Assembly: GCA_021292165.1 (NCBI GenBank)
Contig: CM037879.1
Span: forward strand, 157,263,278 to 157,327,277
Length of the DNA stretch: 64,000 nucleotides
DNA from: Shinisaurus crocodilurus
Taxonomy: Eukaryota; Chordata; Lepidosauria; Squamata; Shinisauridae
Direction: 5' to 3'
How positions within the stretch are numbered: position 1 is the stretch's first letter; every line of letters starts with the position of its first letter. The position numbers were made by a program, and so were the translations under genes. The notes under the pieces were generated by a model. It saw only the letters and a program-made list of their open reading frames with translations, searched no databases and had not been told where the DNA came from. Positions 30,565 through 42,877 of this stretch are shown here, one piece after another.

Positions 30565-31204
30565 CATCTCTCTGATTGCTTGGAATTACTGCTCAAAATT
30601 AATTTTGATTTACAGGGTATTCCCATGTGAGGCTTTTATTGTGCAGTCACCCTGCCTTATTCACAGAATTTTATGGGGTCCTGATGAAATCATCTTCCAC
30701 TTGTAACCCTCCCGTGTTTTCCCACCACTTACTCTGTTCTTTTTTCTTTCCACAAAAGATCCATTAAGGAGGAAAAGAAAAAGACACAAACAATCGCTGG
30801 TTGACTGTGTTGAAGCATTAGGCATCTCTACCCATTTACCTGATTTGTGAAATACCAATTGAGTTTTATGCATGTGTTGGTTGAGTTAATTGTAATTCCA
30901 CTAGTAGTACTGATTAAAAGAGTTGGCAGACACACATTGCAAGGCATATGTGTTTTACAAGTCTGTCGGCTGTCACCCCAGTGATCCAGCTAGTTCTGCA
31001 TCTCCTTCAGCAAATGGGTTTTTCTTTTCTTTTTTTTTGCATGTGTATTTATATTATTAACTACATCACAAACAATATACTTCTTAGATTTGCATTCTCA
31101 ATTACTTATGATGTCAATGAAGTACTGGGAGTATAACCACCTGAAAAAGCTGCATTTTGGCTCTGAAGTACTTGGATTAATGTTTATTTGACTGGTCAGT
31201 GAGA
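30565..31204. other. unannotated stretch
   Basis: No recognisable gene or repeat. Confidence 0.4.
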
Positions 31205-32130
31205 CCAAACTGATTTAAATTTTTATTAATGACATTGTTATTAATGACTTGGATGAGGAGGTAGAGGGAATGCTTATCAAAGTTACAGATGACACAAAAT
31301 TGGGTGGAACAGCTAATACCCTGGAAGACAGAAACAAAATTCAAAGTGATCTCGATCGGCTGGAGTGCTGGGCTGAAAACAACAGAATGAAATTTAATAC
31401 GGATAAATGCCAAGTTCTGCGCTTAGGAAAAAGAAACCAAACACACAGTTACAAGATGCGGGGGGGGGGGGAGGTACTGTACTACAAGTGAGAAGGATCT
31501 TGGAATTGTAGATCGCAAGCTGAATATGAGCCAGCAATATGGGCAAGCTGAATATGAGCCAGTCATGTGGCTGCAAAAAAGGCAAATGCTATTTTGGGCT
31601 GCATTAATAGAAGTATAGCTTCCAAATCGTGTGAAGTGCTAGTTCCCCCTCGACTCAGCACTAGTTAGGCCTCATCTTGAGTACTGCGTCCAGTTTTGGG
31701 CACCACACTTTAAGAAGGATGCAGACAAACTGGAAAGGGTTCAGAAGAGGGCAATGAACTGAACAAAGATGATCAGGGGACTGGAAACAAAGCCCTATTG
31801 AGGAACTGCATGTTTAGCCTTCAGAAGAGAAGGCCTAGGGGAGATATGATAGCACTCTTCAAGTACTGGAAAGGTTGCCACACAGAGGAGGACCAGGGTC
31901 TCTTCTCGATCATCCCAGATTGCAGGACACGGAATAATGGGCTCAAGTTACAGGAAGCCAGATTCCACCTGGACATTAGGAAAAATTTCCTGACTGTTAG
32001 AGCAATATGCCAATGGAACCAACTACCTAGGGAGGTGGTGGTCTCTCACACTGGAGGCATTCAAGGTGCAGCTGGACAGCCATCTGTCAGGGATGCTTTG
32101 AAGAATGGGTCGAGGCACATGTCCTTGGGT
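31205..32130 (+). mobile_element. CR1 LINE fragment, reverse transcriptase C-terminus, decayed
   Basis: Encodes CR1-type reverse transcriptase residues (VTDDTKLGG, where the catalytic YADD-type motif has become VTDD; LECWAENNRMKFNTDKC; CRTRNNGLKLQEARF; WNQLPREVV) across at least two frames, interrupted by a stop and frameshifts and by a G-run at 31461-31470. 5'- and 3'-truncated. The C-terminal part matches the second fragment at 34985. Confidence 0.88.
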
Positions 32131-32251
32131 CAGCTAGGGCAAGTTTATACAATCCTAGAAACTATGCAGGATGCTACTAATGCAGGAACTATCTTTTCCT
32201 TGAATTAGGGTGAGCCACACCTGGCCATGAGTTGGAAGTAGTGTAATAACT

Positions 32252-32461
32252 CACAGGAGGCTGGTGACTCCTGTGTCAGTGGGGCTCCTTATCCATTACA
32301 GCTTTTATTCTGAGCTTTATAGGAGCTATCCATGGTGCTCCATGGTGGTGAACCTATTTTGGGGATTGAGTTCAGCACCATGGATAGCTCCTATAATGCT
32401 CAGAAAAAAAGCTGCAATGGATGAGGAGCCCCACTGACACAGAAGTCACCAGCCTCCCCTG
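32252..32461. repeat. 210-bp foldback element, family E
   Basis: Arms of about 85 bp: CAGGAGGCTGGTGACTCC, then GTCAGTGGGGCTCC, and the inverse GGAGCCCCACTGAC, ending CACCAGCCTCCCCTG. Flanks GTAATAACT and GTAATACT look like a target duplication with one indel. A short relative is at 37902-37950. Confidence 0.85.
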
Positions 32462-32469
32462 GTAATACT

Positions 32470-33177
32470 ACCCCCTCTCCACTGGTCACACTTCTTCAGG
32501 TATTGAAGGAGTCCTTCCTGAGTCACTCCCCTCCCTGAGCCCCTCAACTCTAGGTGGGTTAGAGCCAAGCTACTTGTTACACTATTCAAATAGCATGCAG
32601 CTGAAGCTTAGCTTTTTATTTTCTCTTGTGTAAGCGCCTGTAGCTCTGATTTGCATTGGGACCACCACTACACTGAGAGGGGAGGAATAAACTTTTCCCA
32701 TACTGTTTTATCTCCCAAAATTCCCACCCCCTGCAAGGAGCAGGGTGAGGGGGAAGGGAAAAAAGTCCTCAATTGACACCAATGTAGTCTTTTCTTTTTT
32801 AAAAACCCCCTGCCTGGGAGCATTTTCGGGGGGGGGGGGAGAGGAAGGTTTAATCCTCCCCTCCTGGTGTCCGATGGTCCCAATCCAACTTGGGGCTGCA
32901 TGCCTTTATACTAGAGTAAATAAAAAGCTAACCTTCATCTACATGGTACACAATTAGTGTAACACGTGGTTTGGTTCTTGGACAGATTGTCCCCAAAAAA
33001 GTTCCCTATGTTGCCCATCAAGTTTCAGTCACCTTAAAGAGCTCAGAGTGCTCACCAATGTTTTTACTTTTCTGTGTTATTTTTCCTGTACAGCCCTGCC
33101 ATCAAGGCAGCAGAACATGCCTAAAAGAATTACAGATACTCCAGGCAAAGAAGAGATTGTGTGCATGCGTGTGTTGT
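32470..33177. other. unannotated stretch
   Basis: Contains a G-run at 32829-32839. Nothing coding recognised. Confidence 0.4.
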
Positions 33178-33410
33178 TGTTAAACTGGGTTTCTGTTGAA
33201 ATGTGGGATATCGTATTGTCTGAACCCATCTGTGCTAACAAGCCATGAATAACTCACCAAGAGAACCAATGGTTTGTTGTTGGGTTGTGAACTGTGGGTT
33301 GTTCACCATTGTTTGTTATCTTGGCTGGGTTCAGACAACATGATATCCCACGTTTCAACAACAACCCAACAACCCTTGAGTGTGGGTTATCGTGTTGTCT
33401 GAACCCAGTC
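33178..33410. repeat. foldback element with GTTGTCTGAACCCA termini
   Basis: Three inverted or direct uses of (T)TGTCTGAACCCA occur at about 33217, 33338 (inverse) and 33395. CAACAACCCAACAACCC and TTTGTTGTTGGGTTGTGAAC form the inner stems. Probably two nested or tandem MITE copies. Confidence 0.65.
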
Positions 33411-33872
33411 TGTGTGTATCAGTGAAGCAGTTCTTACAGTTTTCACCTCCACCAGGAGCAGGACAGGTCTCTCATAAAGCTAATGGGTCTTAATTGCCTA
33501 CTCAACATTAGGCCAACCAACCCCAAATATTTTGCATTACAGCATAGACTTAAATAGGAATAGACTTCCCATGAAAATTGCTTTTCAAGTGGGTGGGCTA
33601 CTTACAATTTCATTAGGTGGACAGGTGATTTTTCCTTTTAAAAAATTCTCTTTTTTAAAGTATTAAACAAAGGTGAGTACTTAGCAGCTGGCTGCCGGTT
33701 GCATATTAAGAATGGCTGTGGAAACCTTGCTGTGTAATGACATTTCCAGGGCCATTCTTAAAAAAAGATTTTTAAAGTGACTGGCAGACAGCTGCTGAAT
33801 GCAGTGGCTTGCCTTTGTTTAACAGTAAGAGAGAGAGAGAGAAAACAGGCCACCCAGCCTGTAAGTCAAGGG

Positions 33873-34064
33873 AAGGACTGTGGTTCAGTGGTAGAACACG
33901 CTTTGCATGCAGAAGGTCCCGGGTTCAATTCCTGGCAACTCCATGTTGGGGCAAGAAAAGAGTTGTGCCTGAAACCCTGGAGAGCTGCTGCCAGTCAGTG
34001 TCAGCAACACTGGGCTAGATGGAGCAACAGTCTGACTCCATATAAAACCGCTTCCTACATTCCT
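33873..34064 (+). mobile_element. tRNA-derived SINE, family 2, full copy
   Basis: A box TGGTTCAGTGGTAG, B box GGTTCAATTCC, then GCCTGAAACCCTGGAGAGC, GGGCTAGATGG and CTGACTCCATATAA. It gives the uninterrupted version of the SINE that is split at 7.6/10.5 kb. Confidence 0.9.
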
Positions 34065-34984
34065 CGGTAGCCCACCCATCTTGAACTTTCTCCCACACTA
34101 ACCAAACATCTGCCTTCCTCTCCCAATCTTGGGCTGGGTTTTCACCCTCCCTATGACCCACCCAATGGTTGGGAAATTCAGCTGGCTCAGACATTTGGAT
34201 CATCCCTAACAGAAATGTCATCTATCACCATCAGTAGCGTAAACATCTTCAAAATCCAGTATTTTGTTGGTGCCTAGTTTATGAGCAATACTTATCAAGT
34301 AACCCATCATATGGAAGTCCAAGAGCCAAAAATGTTTAGGATGAATTCCAATTTAATTTTAGAAAATGTTGTTCCTGAACTATGTACATTTTGGGAACTC
34401 CTCAACATCACAATTAAGATATCCCAGGAGAGATGTAACAGTTGTAGAGGATGTATTGCGTGAGAGTCAGTCTGATAATATTTCTCGGGAGTCCAATATG
34501 TTTGACAATTGTGGGTGGGTAGGACCTAAACCACAGATCTTCTGATGGATTTATTAATGTTTAAAATACCCTGAAAGACACTATTGCAAGAAGAATTCAT
34601 TATTGGCAGTCTTATCAAAATCCTTTTGTTTTCACAAGTTGGATTTGTATTGAACAGTAAAAGAATAGTTAATAATATGGGCTGAAACTTGTTCAGCTTT
34701 ATGAGAATACTTTGTGAAGCCTATAACAGTAAAGATTGTTTGCAAAAACTGAAATCTTATCACTACCTTCCAATCCAATACTGTTCTTGAATTTATTTAT
34801 TTTTAATTGTGCTCTTTCTTCACAATTGTAATACATTTAGGGTTGTATCTGGTTGTGTCTCCCCTCAGCTGACAGAAGGCTCTTTAATCCAGCAGAGGTT
34901 TCCATGAGTGGAAAGGTGTGGGAGATGATTCTTGCCAATTTCTCACTTCCCTCTGCAGCTCCCTGCCCCCCGCCTCCAAACTGG
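34065..34984. other. unannotated stretch
   Basis: No gene or repeat recognised. Confidence 0.4.
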
Positions 34985-35163
34985 CTCCAGAGGGTAAGGA
35001 ATCAACTACCTAGGGAGGTGGTGGGCTCTCCCAATCTGGAGGCATTCAAGGTGCAGCTGGACAGCCATCTGTCAGGGATGCTTTGACCTGGATTCCTGCA
35101 TTGAGCAGGGGGTTGGACTCGATGGCCTTGTAGGCCCCTTCCAACTCTACTTTTCTATGATTC
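34985..35163 (+). mobile_element. CR1 LINE 3' end
   Basis: AACTACCTAGGGAGGTGGTG encodes the terminal CR1 ORF2 residues. GGATTCCTGCATTGAGCAGG, GGTTGGACTCGATGGCC and the end TTCCAACTCTACTTTTCTAT are the 3' end. The same end is fused to 5S-derived heads elsewhere in the window. Confidence 0.85.
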
Positions 35164-35742
35164 TAATGAATGGTCTAAGGTCACCCAGTGAACTTCATGG
35201 CTGAGCTGGGACATGCTTGATGGACATTTATGTCCTCTAATGCAGTAGTCTTCTACTGGCAGGTTGAGAGCCACTACTGAGTCTCACGCTGACCCAAAGT
35301 GAGTTGCAGCAACAGTAGTATCTGTATACAAATATATGGTTAAAAAAATTAAGTGGTTCCCCCAAATGGAGTAAATGTGGTTCCTTTGTCGAAAAAGTTG
35401 ATCACTACTCTTTTCTGGGTTCGTAAGCTTACTCCCTAATCTCTCTAGGCTTAACACAACTCTTTTAGCCTTTATTCACATCACATGTAAAGCTTTTCCC
35501 CCTTCTCCTTTTCTCTGAACTTTCTGGTCCTTTTCATATTTCTAAAATATGAAGACCAAAACCAAGAGTATGCACCAGAGGGCATCTTACCAGTATTGTG
35601 TACAAGTGAACTACAATGGTGGCAGACTTCTAAGGCATGGATATGGTGCTTCTGAGAATAGAGCTTACAACTGTGTCGGGACTTTTTTTCTTTTCTTTTG
35701 CCACAACTTTATGAGACCTGTGCCTTGTAGGGACGGGAGAAC

Positions 35743-36093
35743 CAGGGATGTTTGAGCTCACCAAAATTCTCCAAACTTCGCTTTTAAGGTCAATTTGGCT
35801 CACTCCCATTTTTGCTTGCAACAGGTTTTCCAGCTTGTTCGAACAGGAGGAATGCGCATTTCTGTGCATATTTTCCCTGCCCCCTTGACTAGAGCATGAC
35901 AATGTATTTTTTTTAATGCACATTTCAAAGTGTGCATTTTTTAAATTAATACACATTTTAAAATTATGATTGGAAGTTCAGGAATGTGCAAACATTTTTC
36001 AAAAAAATGTTCTCCCATTCATGCTCATGTTCAGGGTTGCAAACAGGGCAAGTTCAGATGATTTGGACTGAAACAAAATTCTCGTACATTCCC
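35743..36093. repeat. TIR-bearing repeat, family K (copy 2)
   Basis: AGGGATGTTTGAGC to CTCGTACATTCCC, with TGCGCATTTCTGTGCATATT and other TGCATTT units as in copy 1. Confidence 0.5.
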
Positions 36094-37900
36094 AGTGTTC
36101 ACTTTATCCCATCTTGCCGGCCATCTTGTGTGTCTGGTTCGTCTTCTGCCTAACATAGTTCTAACCCTTTAGTGTCTCAGGAAAGCTTCCCTGATCTTGG
36201 GAGACATGGGAGGGGTGGGAAAATATTGCTGCTGTTGTGTCTAGGAGAGTTTATTTTGGGGGTCAGCTGGCAGGCGGGGCTCTAAAATGTAATCCCAGCA
36301 TTTCATTCTCCCTGTGGACCTGGATGTCTAGATTCATCAGCTGTGTGGTCTGGAGCACATGGACCTCCTGCACATCCCTTGTACCATGACACATAGAGTT
36401 ATCTGTGCACTTTAATTAAATACTGAAGTATAATATGACCTATAATGTAATCCAAGTGCACATCAGTTCTACATCTTTTAATATGTCTAGCAAATAAGGA
36501 GAGCGGAGCGATCCAATGGTCTTCTTGCTGCCAATGTTGTGCAAAAATAATAAATAAGTTTTTCCTAAAGCTTGGAAAAAGTAAGAGGGTTGGGTGTTGT
36601 TGTTGTTTTGCCAGATCTTAGCATTATCTCAGGCTAAGGAAGAGGGTGATAAATTTGTAAGGATACTCTCGAGAGAACCTACTTGATTACAATCTGGCCT
36701 CAGCTCTTAAAGAAAACACAGTCCTGTTCCCATCAGGAAACAGGCCTGTGGAAGTGAATAGAATTTAAATCATAGCACTTTGTTACGTTTGAAAATCTTG
36801 CAGGGACTGGGGGGCGCGGTGGGGCAGGGGGCTGAGCCTGAGAAATGAATGCTGGAAGAAATGCAACGAAGAGAGAACTCAATGGGGTCAAAAATTATAA
36901 TGCCAAGATAATGCCGTCGATATTACTGCATTTCAAAACCATCTACAGGGCATGGTTGGACTTGATGTCACACAGAAAATTACAGACTGGGGCGAAGGCC
37001 CCCAAGTGTCAGGGAAGTGGCTAGGAGAGCCCAGGTCAGGCTGGAAGGTGAAAGCAGAGTCTTTGGGTCAGAAGCATCCGGGGAGATAGATGGCACATTC
37101 AAAGTATTTATGAAATGCCCACCCAGACATGTGCGTCTCATAAGAATAGTGTGCTCACCATTAAAGAGCACACTCTTGCCAACCATTACGGTTTTGAAGA
37201 TAACCACAGTTAATTCCTCTACATTCGCCACAACATAGTGTGGGAACTGCTGACAAGTACTGCTTTAGCTGTAAATGATGATCATAGCTCTTGGCTATAG
37301 TTCAATTGAAAACAAAACAAAACTGTAGAACATTATCATGACTATTAAGTGTTCACAAAACAAATGAGGTGGCAGTAAAAGGATAACACCGCGGTATCAT
37401 CACTAACCCCAAATAATTGGCGTGTGCATGTGTATGAACAGTGTTTATATCCCTTATTGTTCACTATGATTCAAAGGCTAAATCTATTATTGTACTGATT
37501 CCAGCAGCATTAGAATTTTGCTTTCTGTTATCAGTATGTCAATATGCAGACATCACTGAGGTCTAAGGGGCAGGATTAAAATGCAATAAATAAAAACGAA
37601 ATCTATTTGCAGTGTCATAGCTGACTTTGGATAATATTTTAGGACACTTGCTAACAGTGCAGAGATGAATGAGGTATCAAATTAAAGCACTGAGTGCAGA
37701 GATTTGTAGGAAAACAGTGCATTTGGCCAGTTTACCGCCAAAAGAAACCAAAGAAAAGAAAACATTGAACGATAGGCGGGCTGCCGTCTTTGATACCTCT
37801 GCTGTAGTTCTTGGTTATGAGAGCACCATGTTTGTTTGATTGAAAGGAGCCCTCCATAGCCATTGGCTCAGCGACAGAGAGAGACTCTATGAGCCTGCCC
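36094..37900. other. largely unique stretch
   Basis: No recognised transposon. 36980-37240 is open in both strands for about 75-83 codons, which is not convincing. 37240-37720 is AT-rich, complex and repeat-free. Candidate regulatory DNA by absence of repeats only. Confidence 0.35.
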
Positions 37901-38169
37901 ACAGCGGAGGCTGGTGGCTCCAATGTCAGCCAGTCACCAGCCTCCACTGCCTGCCCGAGTATTAAGATCTGCAGGAGATGCCCTTTTGAGGGTGCCATTA
38001 CCTACATGTTTGCCCAGCATGTGTGAAAGGGCTTTCTCCTGTGTTCCCCCCAAGAATTACAATTCATCCCCACTCTCTTGACCCCCACTCTCTCGAAAGG
38101 GTGTAACGATGATGCATCTTTTCATTTTGCCTTTTAAAATGTGTAGCTTTTAAAGTTTTTAATATTCTT

Positions 38170-38290
38170 GTTTTTATTGTTGCAGGGCTTTATTGTTTTC
38201 AGTGGTTGTACACTGCTGCGATGGCTTTTTGGCAGATAGGGCGGCATATAAATGGTAATAATAAATACACAAATGAATATTTATGAACAT
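38170..38290 (+). mobile_element. L2-like LINE 3' tail
   Basis: TTGTACACTGCTGCGATGGC, then GGCGGCATATAAATGGTAAT, the usual LINE/SINE tail with an AATAAT end. Confidence 0.55.
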
Positions 38291-38440
38291 TCCAATTGCT
38301 GAGAAGTTTTTTTTAAAATGTCAGTACGCAAGGCAAAGATGGGACTATGTGCTGTTGAGTTGTGAAGATTCAGCAAAGAAAGGTGCATGTTCCAGGGAAA
38401 CCCATCATGCCAACTTACAGTATTGGTGTTGACCTAGACG

Positions 38441-38570
38441 CAGTGTTCTCCAACCTTGGGTCCCCAGATGTTTTTGGCCTACAACTCCCAGCATGCCCCA
38501 GCCAGTGTAGCTGGGCATGCTGGGAGTTATAGGCCAAAAACATCTGGGGACCCAAGGTTGGAGAACACTG
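38441..38570. repeat. foldback element, family A
   Basis: 130 bp, arms identical to the 16.15-kb copy except for one base and a small deletion at the dyad (CCAGTGTAGCTGG). Confidence 0.93.
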
Positions 38571-38888
38571 AACTAGAGGTCACCTCCACTAGTGCTATGT
38601 TGGATACTGCTAGCCCTGTTGGATACTGCTAGCCCTATGACTTTAATCTACAATGGAAGATAAAAAATTAAGGCTGAGATCCAATGCACACTTACCTGGG
38701 GCTATGCTGCAGAGGAGTTTCAGAGGTCTTGATTCTCTAACATGTGCATTGTGTGCTGTGGATTTAATTGTCATCACCCAGACACCTTGGCTCAAGAATC
38801 CATTTTGATTCCAGAAGGCACAGCCTGAAAAGCTGCCAGGAATGTCATTAAGGCTCTAAACCTCTACAGAGGCTCAGATGCTATAGAG

Positions 38889-39503
38889 CAGGGGTAGGCA
38901 ACGTGGCGTCTGTGGGCACAGCAGCACCTGGCAGCACCCCTGATGGTGCCCACCAAGGCCCCTTCCCCACTCCTTCCTTATTCCCAACTCCTCGCTCTCT
39001 CACAGTCACTTCTTCCTACCTCTGCAGCCAGTAAACAGGAAGTTGGTAGTGGCATGCTGACAACAATGATGGAGGCAGTGAGGGGGAGGGAAGCAGTGGT
39101 GCAGAAGGCGGCAGTAGCAGTGAGAGTGTGAGCAAGCAGGTGAGAAGGGGACACAGACACGGGAGGAGCAGAAGTGGCCAGTGGGCGAGGAGGAGGAGAC
39201 AGAAGTGAGAAGGGGGAAAGAAATTGTGGGTGGGCAAGAAGAGGAGGAGGAGGTGGTGAGTGCAGTGGCAGCTGGGAAGGAAATTGTGGGCATGAGAGGA
39301 GGAGGAGGTGGGCATGTCAGTGGGCAGAAAGAAGAAGGAAGGAAGGAGAGGTGGTGTTGGAAGGAAATCCCAAGTGAGGAGGCAGAGGAAAGGGGCAGAA
39401 AAGAGAATCCATCCAGGGGGGGGGACACAACCATTTTTTTCAGTGTGGCCCATGGGAGGCCTACAGGTGGGTGGGAAATGGCCCCTGAGGTTGCCCACCC
39501 CTG
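38889..39503. repeat. hAT-like repeat, 615 bp, purine-rich interior
   Basis: CAGGGGTAGGCAACGTGGCG left and the inverse AGGTTGCCCACCCCTG right. Flanks CTATAGAG and ATATAAAT share 5 of 8 bases. The interior is a G/A-rich low-complexity run that opens long spurious frames. Confidence 0.65.
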
Positions 39504-40107
39504 ATATAAATTAATGAAGGGACAAAGTACCTCCTTGAAGTTCTTTATATTCCCTTGTTTTGACTCATCCTGGGTCCAGCCTTTGGGCTCTTTGCTCCTT
39601 TTGTTTTGAATCATATAACTGTCCTGGGCAGTCAATGCCCTTTCTTCTTGTTTTAGGTATCTCTCACATGGGTGTGTCTCAGCTCTGAGAATAATGCAGG
39701 GTCCAGTTGGCTTTAATATTGTTCCTTGTGAGTCTTTCCTAGCATGATTCTCTGCTCTACTGTGGTGTCTATACTTTTCCAAGGCCAGGGTCCCTCACTC
39801 CCCTGCCTCATTTGCTAGATAGATCCATTTGCCTTGTATAGCCAGAGAGAAAACTTTACCCTCTGGTAAAGTGCCCCATTGATTCTAGAACCAGGTTCCA
39901 CCCATATTGCAGCACAACCTGCCAGCTCCATCAACGATTGTGGTGTCTTACAGGGGACTGAGACCTATATTTGGGTTGTTGGTTCTGAGTCCAAAGGTGG
40001 GATTGCAAGGAGGATAGAGCATTGGGAAGCAGCTACCAAAAAATCTTGAGCTGGATGCACAATTTACAAAGCCTACTGAAAACTCTATGCAGAAGTCCCA
40101 TTGACAG
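39504..40107. other. unannotated stretch
   Basis: No gene or repeat recognised. Confidence 0.4.
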
Positions 40108-40230
40108 ACTACCTTCCCCGACCTGGTACCTACCAGATATTTTGGACTTCAACTCCCATCAGCCCCAGCTAGCATTTCTAATGGTCGGGAATGCTGGGAG
40201 TTTTGGCCCCAAACATCTGGAGAGTGACGG
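40108..40230. repeat. foldback element, family B, diverged
   Basis: CCTTCCCCGACCTGGTACC, CTTCAACTCCCATCAGCCCC and the inverse AATGCTGGGAGTTTTGG. Confidence 0.7.
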
Positions 40231-41029
40231 TTTTAAATCAAATTGTGGTGGGTCCGGGGTCCCAATGGCTTAGCCTTTGCTTCCCTATTATCGTTGCAAA
40301 CACTACATTATCATAGCTGAACTTTTGGCTCTTCCTTGATAATTTAGTCTTCAAGAGTGCCTGAAGGCAATTGCCCCATTTTTGAATTTGGAAGTAGTCC
40401 ATGCCATAACATTTTTTTAACTTTTTGCAACAACCAGGAAGTGAATTCAGTTGGGGACCCCTTACTCTGAAGCCGGGTAATTGTAGCCACTCCAGCTCTA
40501 TTTCTTTTCCTTCCTCCTAACTCTAACCATTTCCGCCCCTGTGGTTCGCCGTTATCTCTAGCACCAAGCTCCCCTGGTCACATCACCTTCCTATCCCCTG
40601 CTCTGCCTTTTCCCACCTTCCCCTCCTTATTTGGGAAATGCGCATTTCCCCAATCTCCATCTTTCTCTATCTTTCTACTAGGGCTATTAGAGCTAATATA
40701 CTACCCCATGTGCTAGGAGGTGGGTATATTAACAATTTTTATTCATATTAGCCATTTTTCTCTTCTGTAACAAATGTGCATGTGTATTTTTTGAGAATGA
40801 ACATTTGTAAAAAAAAAAAAAAAGTTTATGCTTTTGGATTTTAACAAGACTTTGAGCTAATTTCCCTATTTTCAAAGTAGCCATTCTCCACTTTGGTAGG
40901 GGCATCGTGCATAAGTCTGCTGTATGTGTACCACACCTTTGGTGAAAGGCCCTCTTAGACAGCGTTGGCTGTTACATATGTATACGTGTGAGTTACATGT
41001 CCATATGACTGAGGACATCTGGCAACAGG
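40231..41029. other. unannotated stretch
   Basis: Contains an A-run at 40809-40823. Nothing recognised. Confidence 0.4.
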
Positions 41030-41409
41030 TAAGCCTCATTGCACACAGTGGGATTTACTTCTGAATAAATATGCATAGTATTGTGCTGTTAGTTATTCAG
41101 GAGGGAAGAATTAAACGAGGTACCAAACTACTAGTCCCACTAAATATGACAGTAACAGCATTCCCTCCCCCACCCCCATCAGCCAGTCATTCTCCTCATG
41201 TATCCATTAGAACTTGCAGATTGAAATGCAAGGATTTCCCTAGGTTCATTTCAAATTCTAGGTCCATTTTTCTAGATCCATTTCAATCAGGCTTTGGTCA
41301 GGTTTTGGAATGCAAACTGCCTTTGTTGCCCTGTAGGATGACCTTTGCCAAGCGAGAGATGGGTGGGTGGGGAAGGGGAAGTGCAACTCTGTTGGTTCTC
41401 TAGGATCCC

Positions 41410-41480
41410 TCAATAGATTTTGATATCGACCATGGTATCCTTCTCAGATAGGCTGTCTGGGTTGGGGCTTAGAGGTACTG
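41410..41480 (+). mobile_element. L2-like LINE fragment, 5' part of a split element
   Basis: Encodes FDIDHGILL then DRLSGLGLRGTVLQWF (one frameshift), the L2 reverse transcriptase stretch. The continuation lies at 42878. A family F copy precedes it at 41030-41092. Confidence 0.65.
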
Positions 41481-41585
41481 TATTGCAGTGGTTCCCATTG
41501 ATGTGGGTTTTCCAGAAAAACTTCCAATGGGTCATTTGCATAGAAGATTATCAGTTTGCATCAGAAAATGTTCTGGTGCCAGTAG

Positions 41586-41719
41586 CAGGGGTGGGCAACT
41601 TATGGCCCTCCAGATGTTTTGGCCTGAACTCCCATTATCCCTCACCATTGGCTATGGTGGCTAGAGCAGATGGGAGCTGTAGGCCAAAACATCTGGAGGG
41701 CCACAAGTTGCCCACCCTG
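41586..41719. repeat. foldback element, family C
   Basis: CAGGGGTGGGCAACTTATGG and the inverse CCACAAGTTGCCCACCCTG. Inserted inside repeat H (41500-41935). Confidence 0.88.
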
Positions 41720-41994
41720 CCCTAGAAAGATCTTACTTGGCATGTTTATTTTATTTTCATTTAGTAAACAACAAAGCTAAAAAAAGTAACCCATGTTAAT
41801 TTTTAGCCCCAATACACCACAAGTATTTGACCTGAAATATTAGATGGGGAAAAATAAAAACACAATTAATGTTATTTAAATGTTATATTATGTAGAATTT
41901 TTAACTGGAATACTTGTAAAAATGTAAAGACAATAGCCATAGGGGGGTGGGCATAGGATAGTTTGGATTCCCAGCTCTGACCTCAGAGCTGGGA

Positions 41995-42160
41995 TTTCAT
42001 AGATTTCATAGATCATAGAGTTGGAAGGAGCCTACAAGGCTATTGAGTCCAACCCCCTGCTTAGTGCAGGAAACTAGAGGAGGGGTCTCCCATCCAAGTA
42101 ATAACCAGGCCTGACCCTGCTTAGCTTTCCACACTCAGACAAGCTGAGCCAGCGTGAGCC
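41995..42160 (-). mobile_element. 5S rRNA-derived SINE with CR1-like tail
   Basis: Minus strand: AAGCTAAGCAGGGTCAGGCC and TTACTTGGATGGGAGACC-type segments, then GGTTGGACTCAATAGCC to the CR1 end. Best-preserved 5S-like box region in the window. Confidence 0.87.
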
Positions 42161-42239
42161 ACAGGCCTGAGTCAATCTGAGCTCTGGTCCCCTCCCACAC
42201 CCCCTCACAGCCAGCTCAGAAAGAACCACACCGGCTGCT

Positions 42240-42532
42240 TTCCGAAGTTGGTAAAGTGACCTCTGAGAGGGGGAAAAGGAGGCGTTTCAGGGGGTGGGGA
42301 GGGGAAGAGACTGGAGAGGCCAGGATATGAGCTATCCTGAAGCGGCTCTAGCCTCCTTCCCCCCTCTCCACAACGTTCCAGCTAAACAGGCAAAAGAGCC
42401 CGTCTAGTAAAAATGCAAGGCAGGAAGATGGGGAAGCGGAGATTGCCTCTGCCACTCCTGCTGCTCTGCATTGGATGACTGTAAGCCTCCGAGTTCGGGG
42501 GCTTATGGGCTTCGCCATAGGACTGTGCCCTA
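42240..42532. repeat. DNA-transposon-like repeat, family G (inverse of 13162-13585)
   Basis: Shares GACTGGAGAGGCCAGGATA, GGCAAAAGAGCCCGTCTAG and TGACTGTAAGCCTCC, and ends GCCATAGGACTGTGCCC. Confidence 0.55.
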
Positions 42533-42877
42533 ATTAATTCTTAGCAACCCAAAGCACCGTGCATGAATGACATGCTGCTGACAACCACTCATCCGTTTCA
42601 CCGGAGTTCAACCCTCTTCTACTAAGGTTGTGGGGAACCTTCAGTTTCAGTGTCACCACTTATTAGTTCCATTTCGCTCTGAGGCATGCATGTATTTCAA
42701 TGACATATATGTATGCTAAGAATAATCACCTGAGAAACATTAATTACAACTCTGAAACCGCCAAACTTGCCCAATATTGTATTTGTCATTGGCATCCATT
42801 CATTTTTACTAATGAATTTAATGAAACGGAAAATTTTCCATGGAAAAATAAAGCACTGGAAAAATTTTCTGCCCCAT

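Noticed and set aside
36980..37238. Open frames on both strands (83 and 73 codons)
   Set aside because: Open in both directions, with no recognised domain; likely chance.
38889..39503. Confident hAT call with target duplication
   Set aside because: Ends are good, but flanks match at only 5 of 8 bases, so the duplication is not claimed.
39006..39782. 258-codon minus-strand frame rich in Ser, Pro and Phe
   Set aside because: It is the complement of a G/A-rich low-complexity tract inside an hAT-like repeat.
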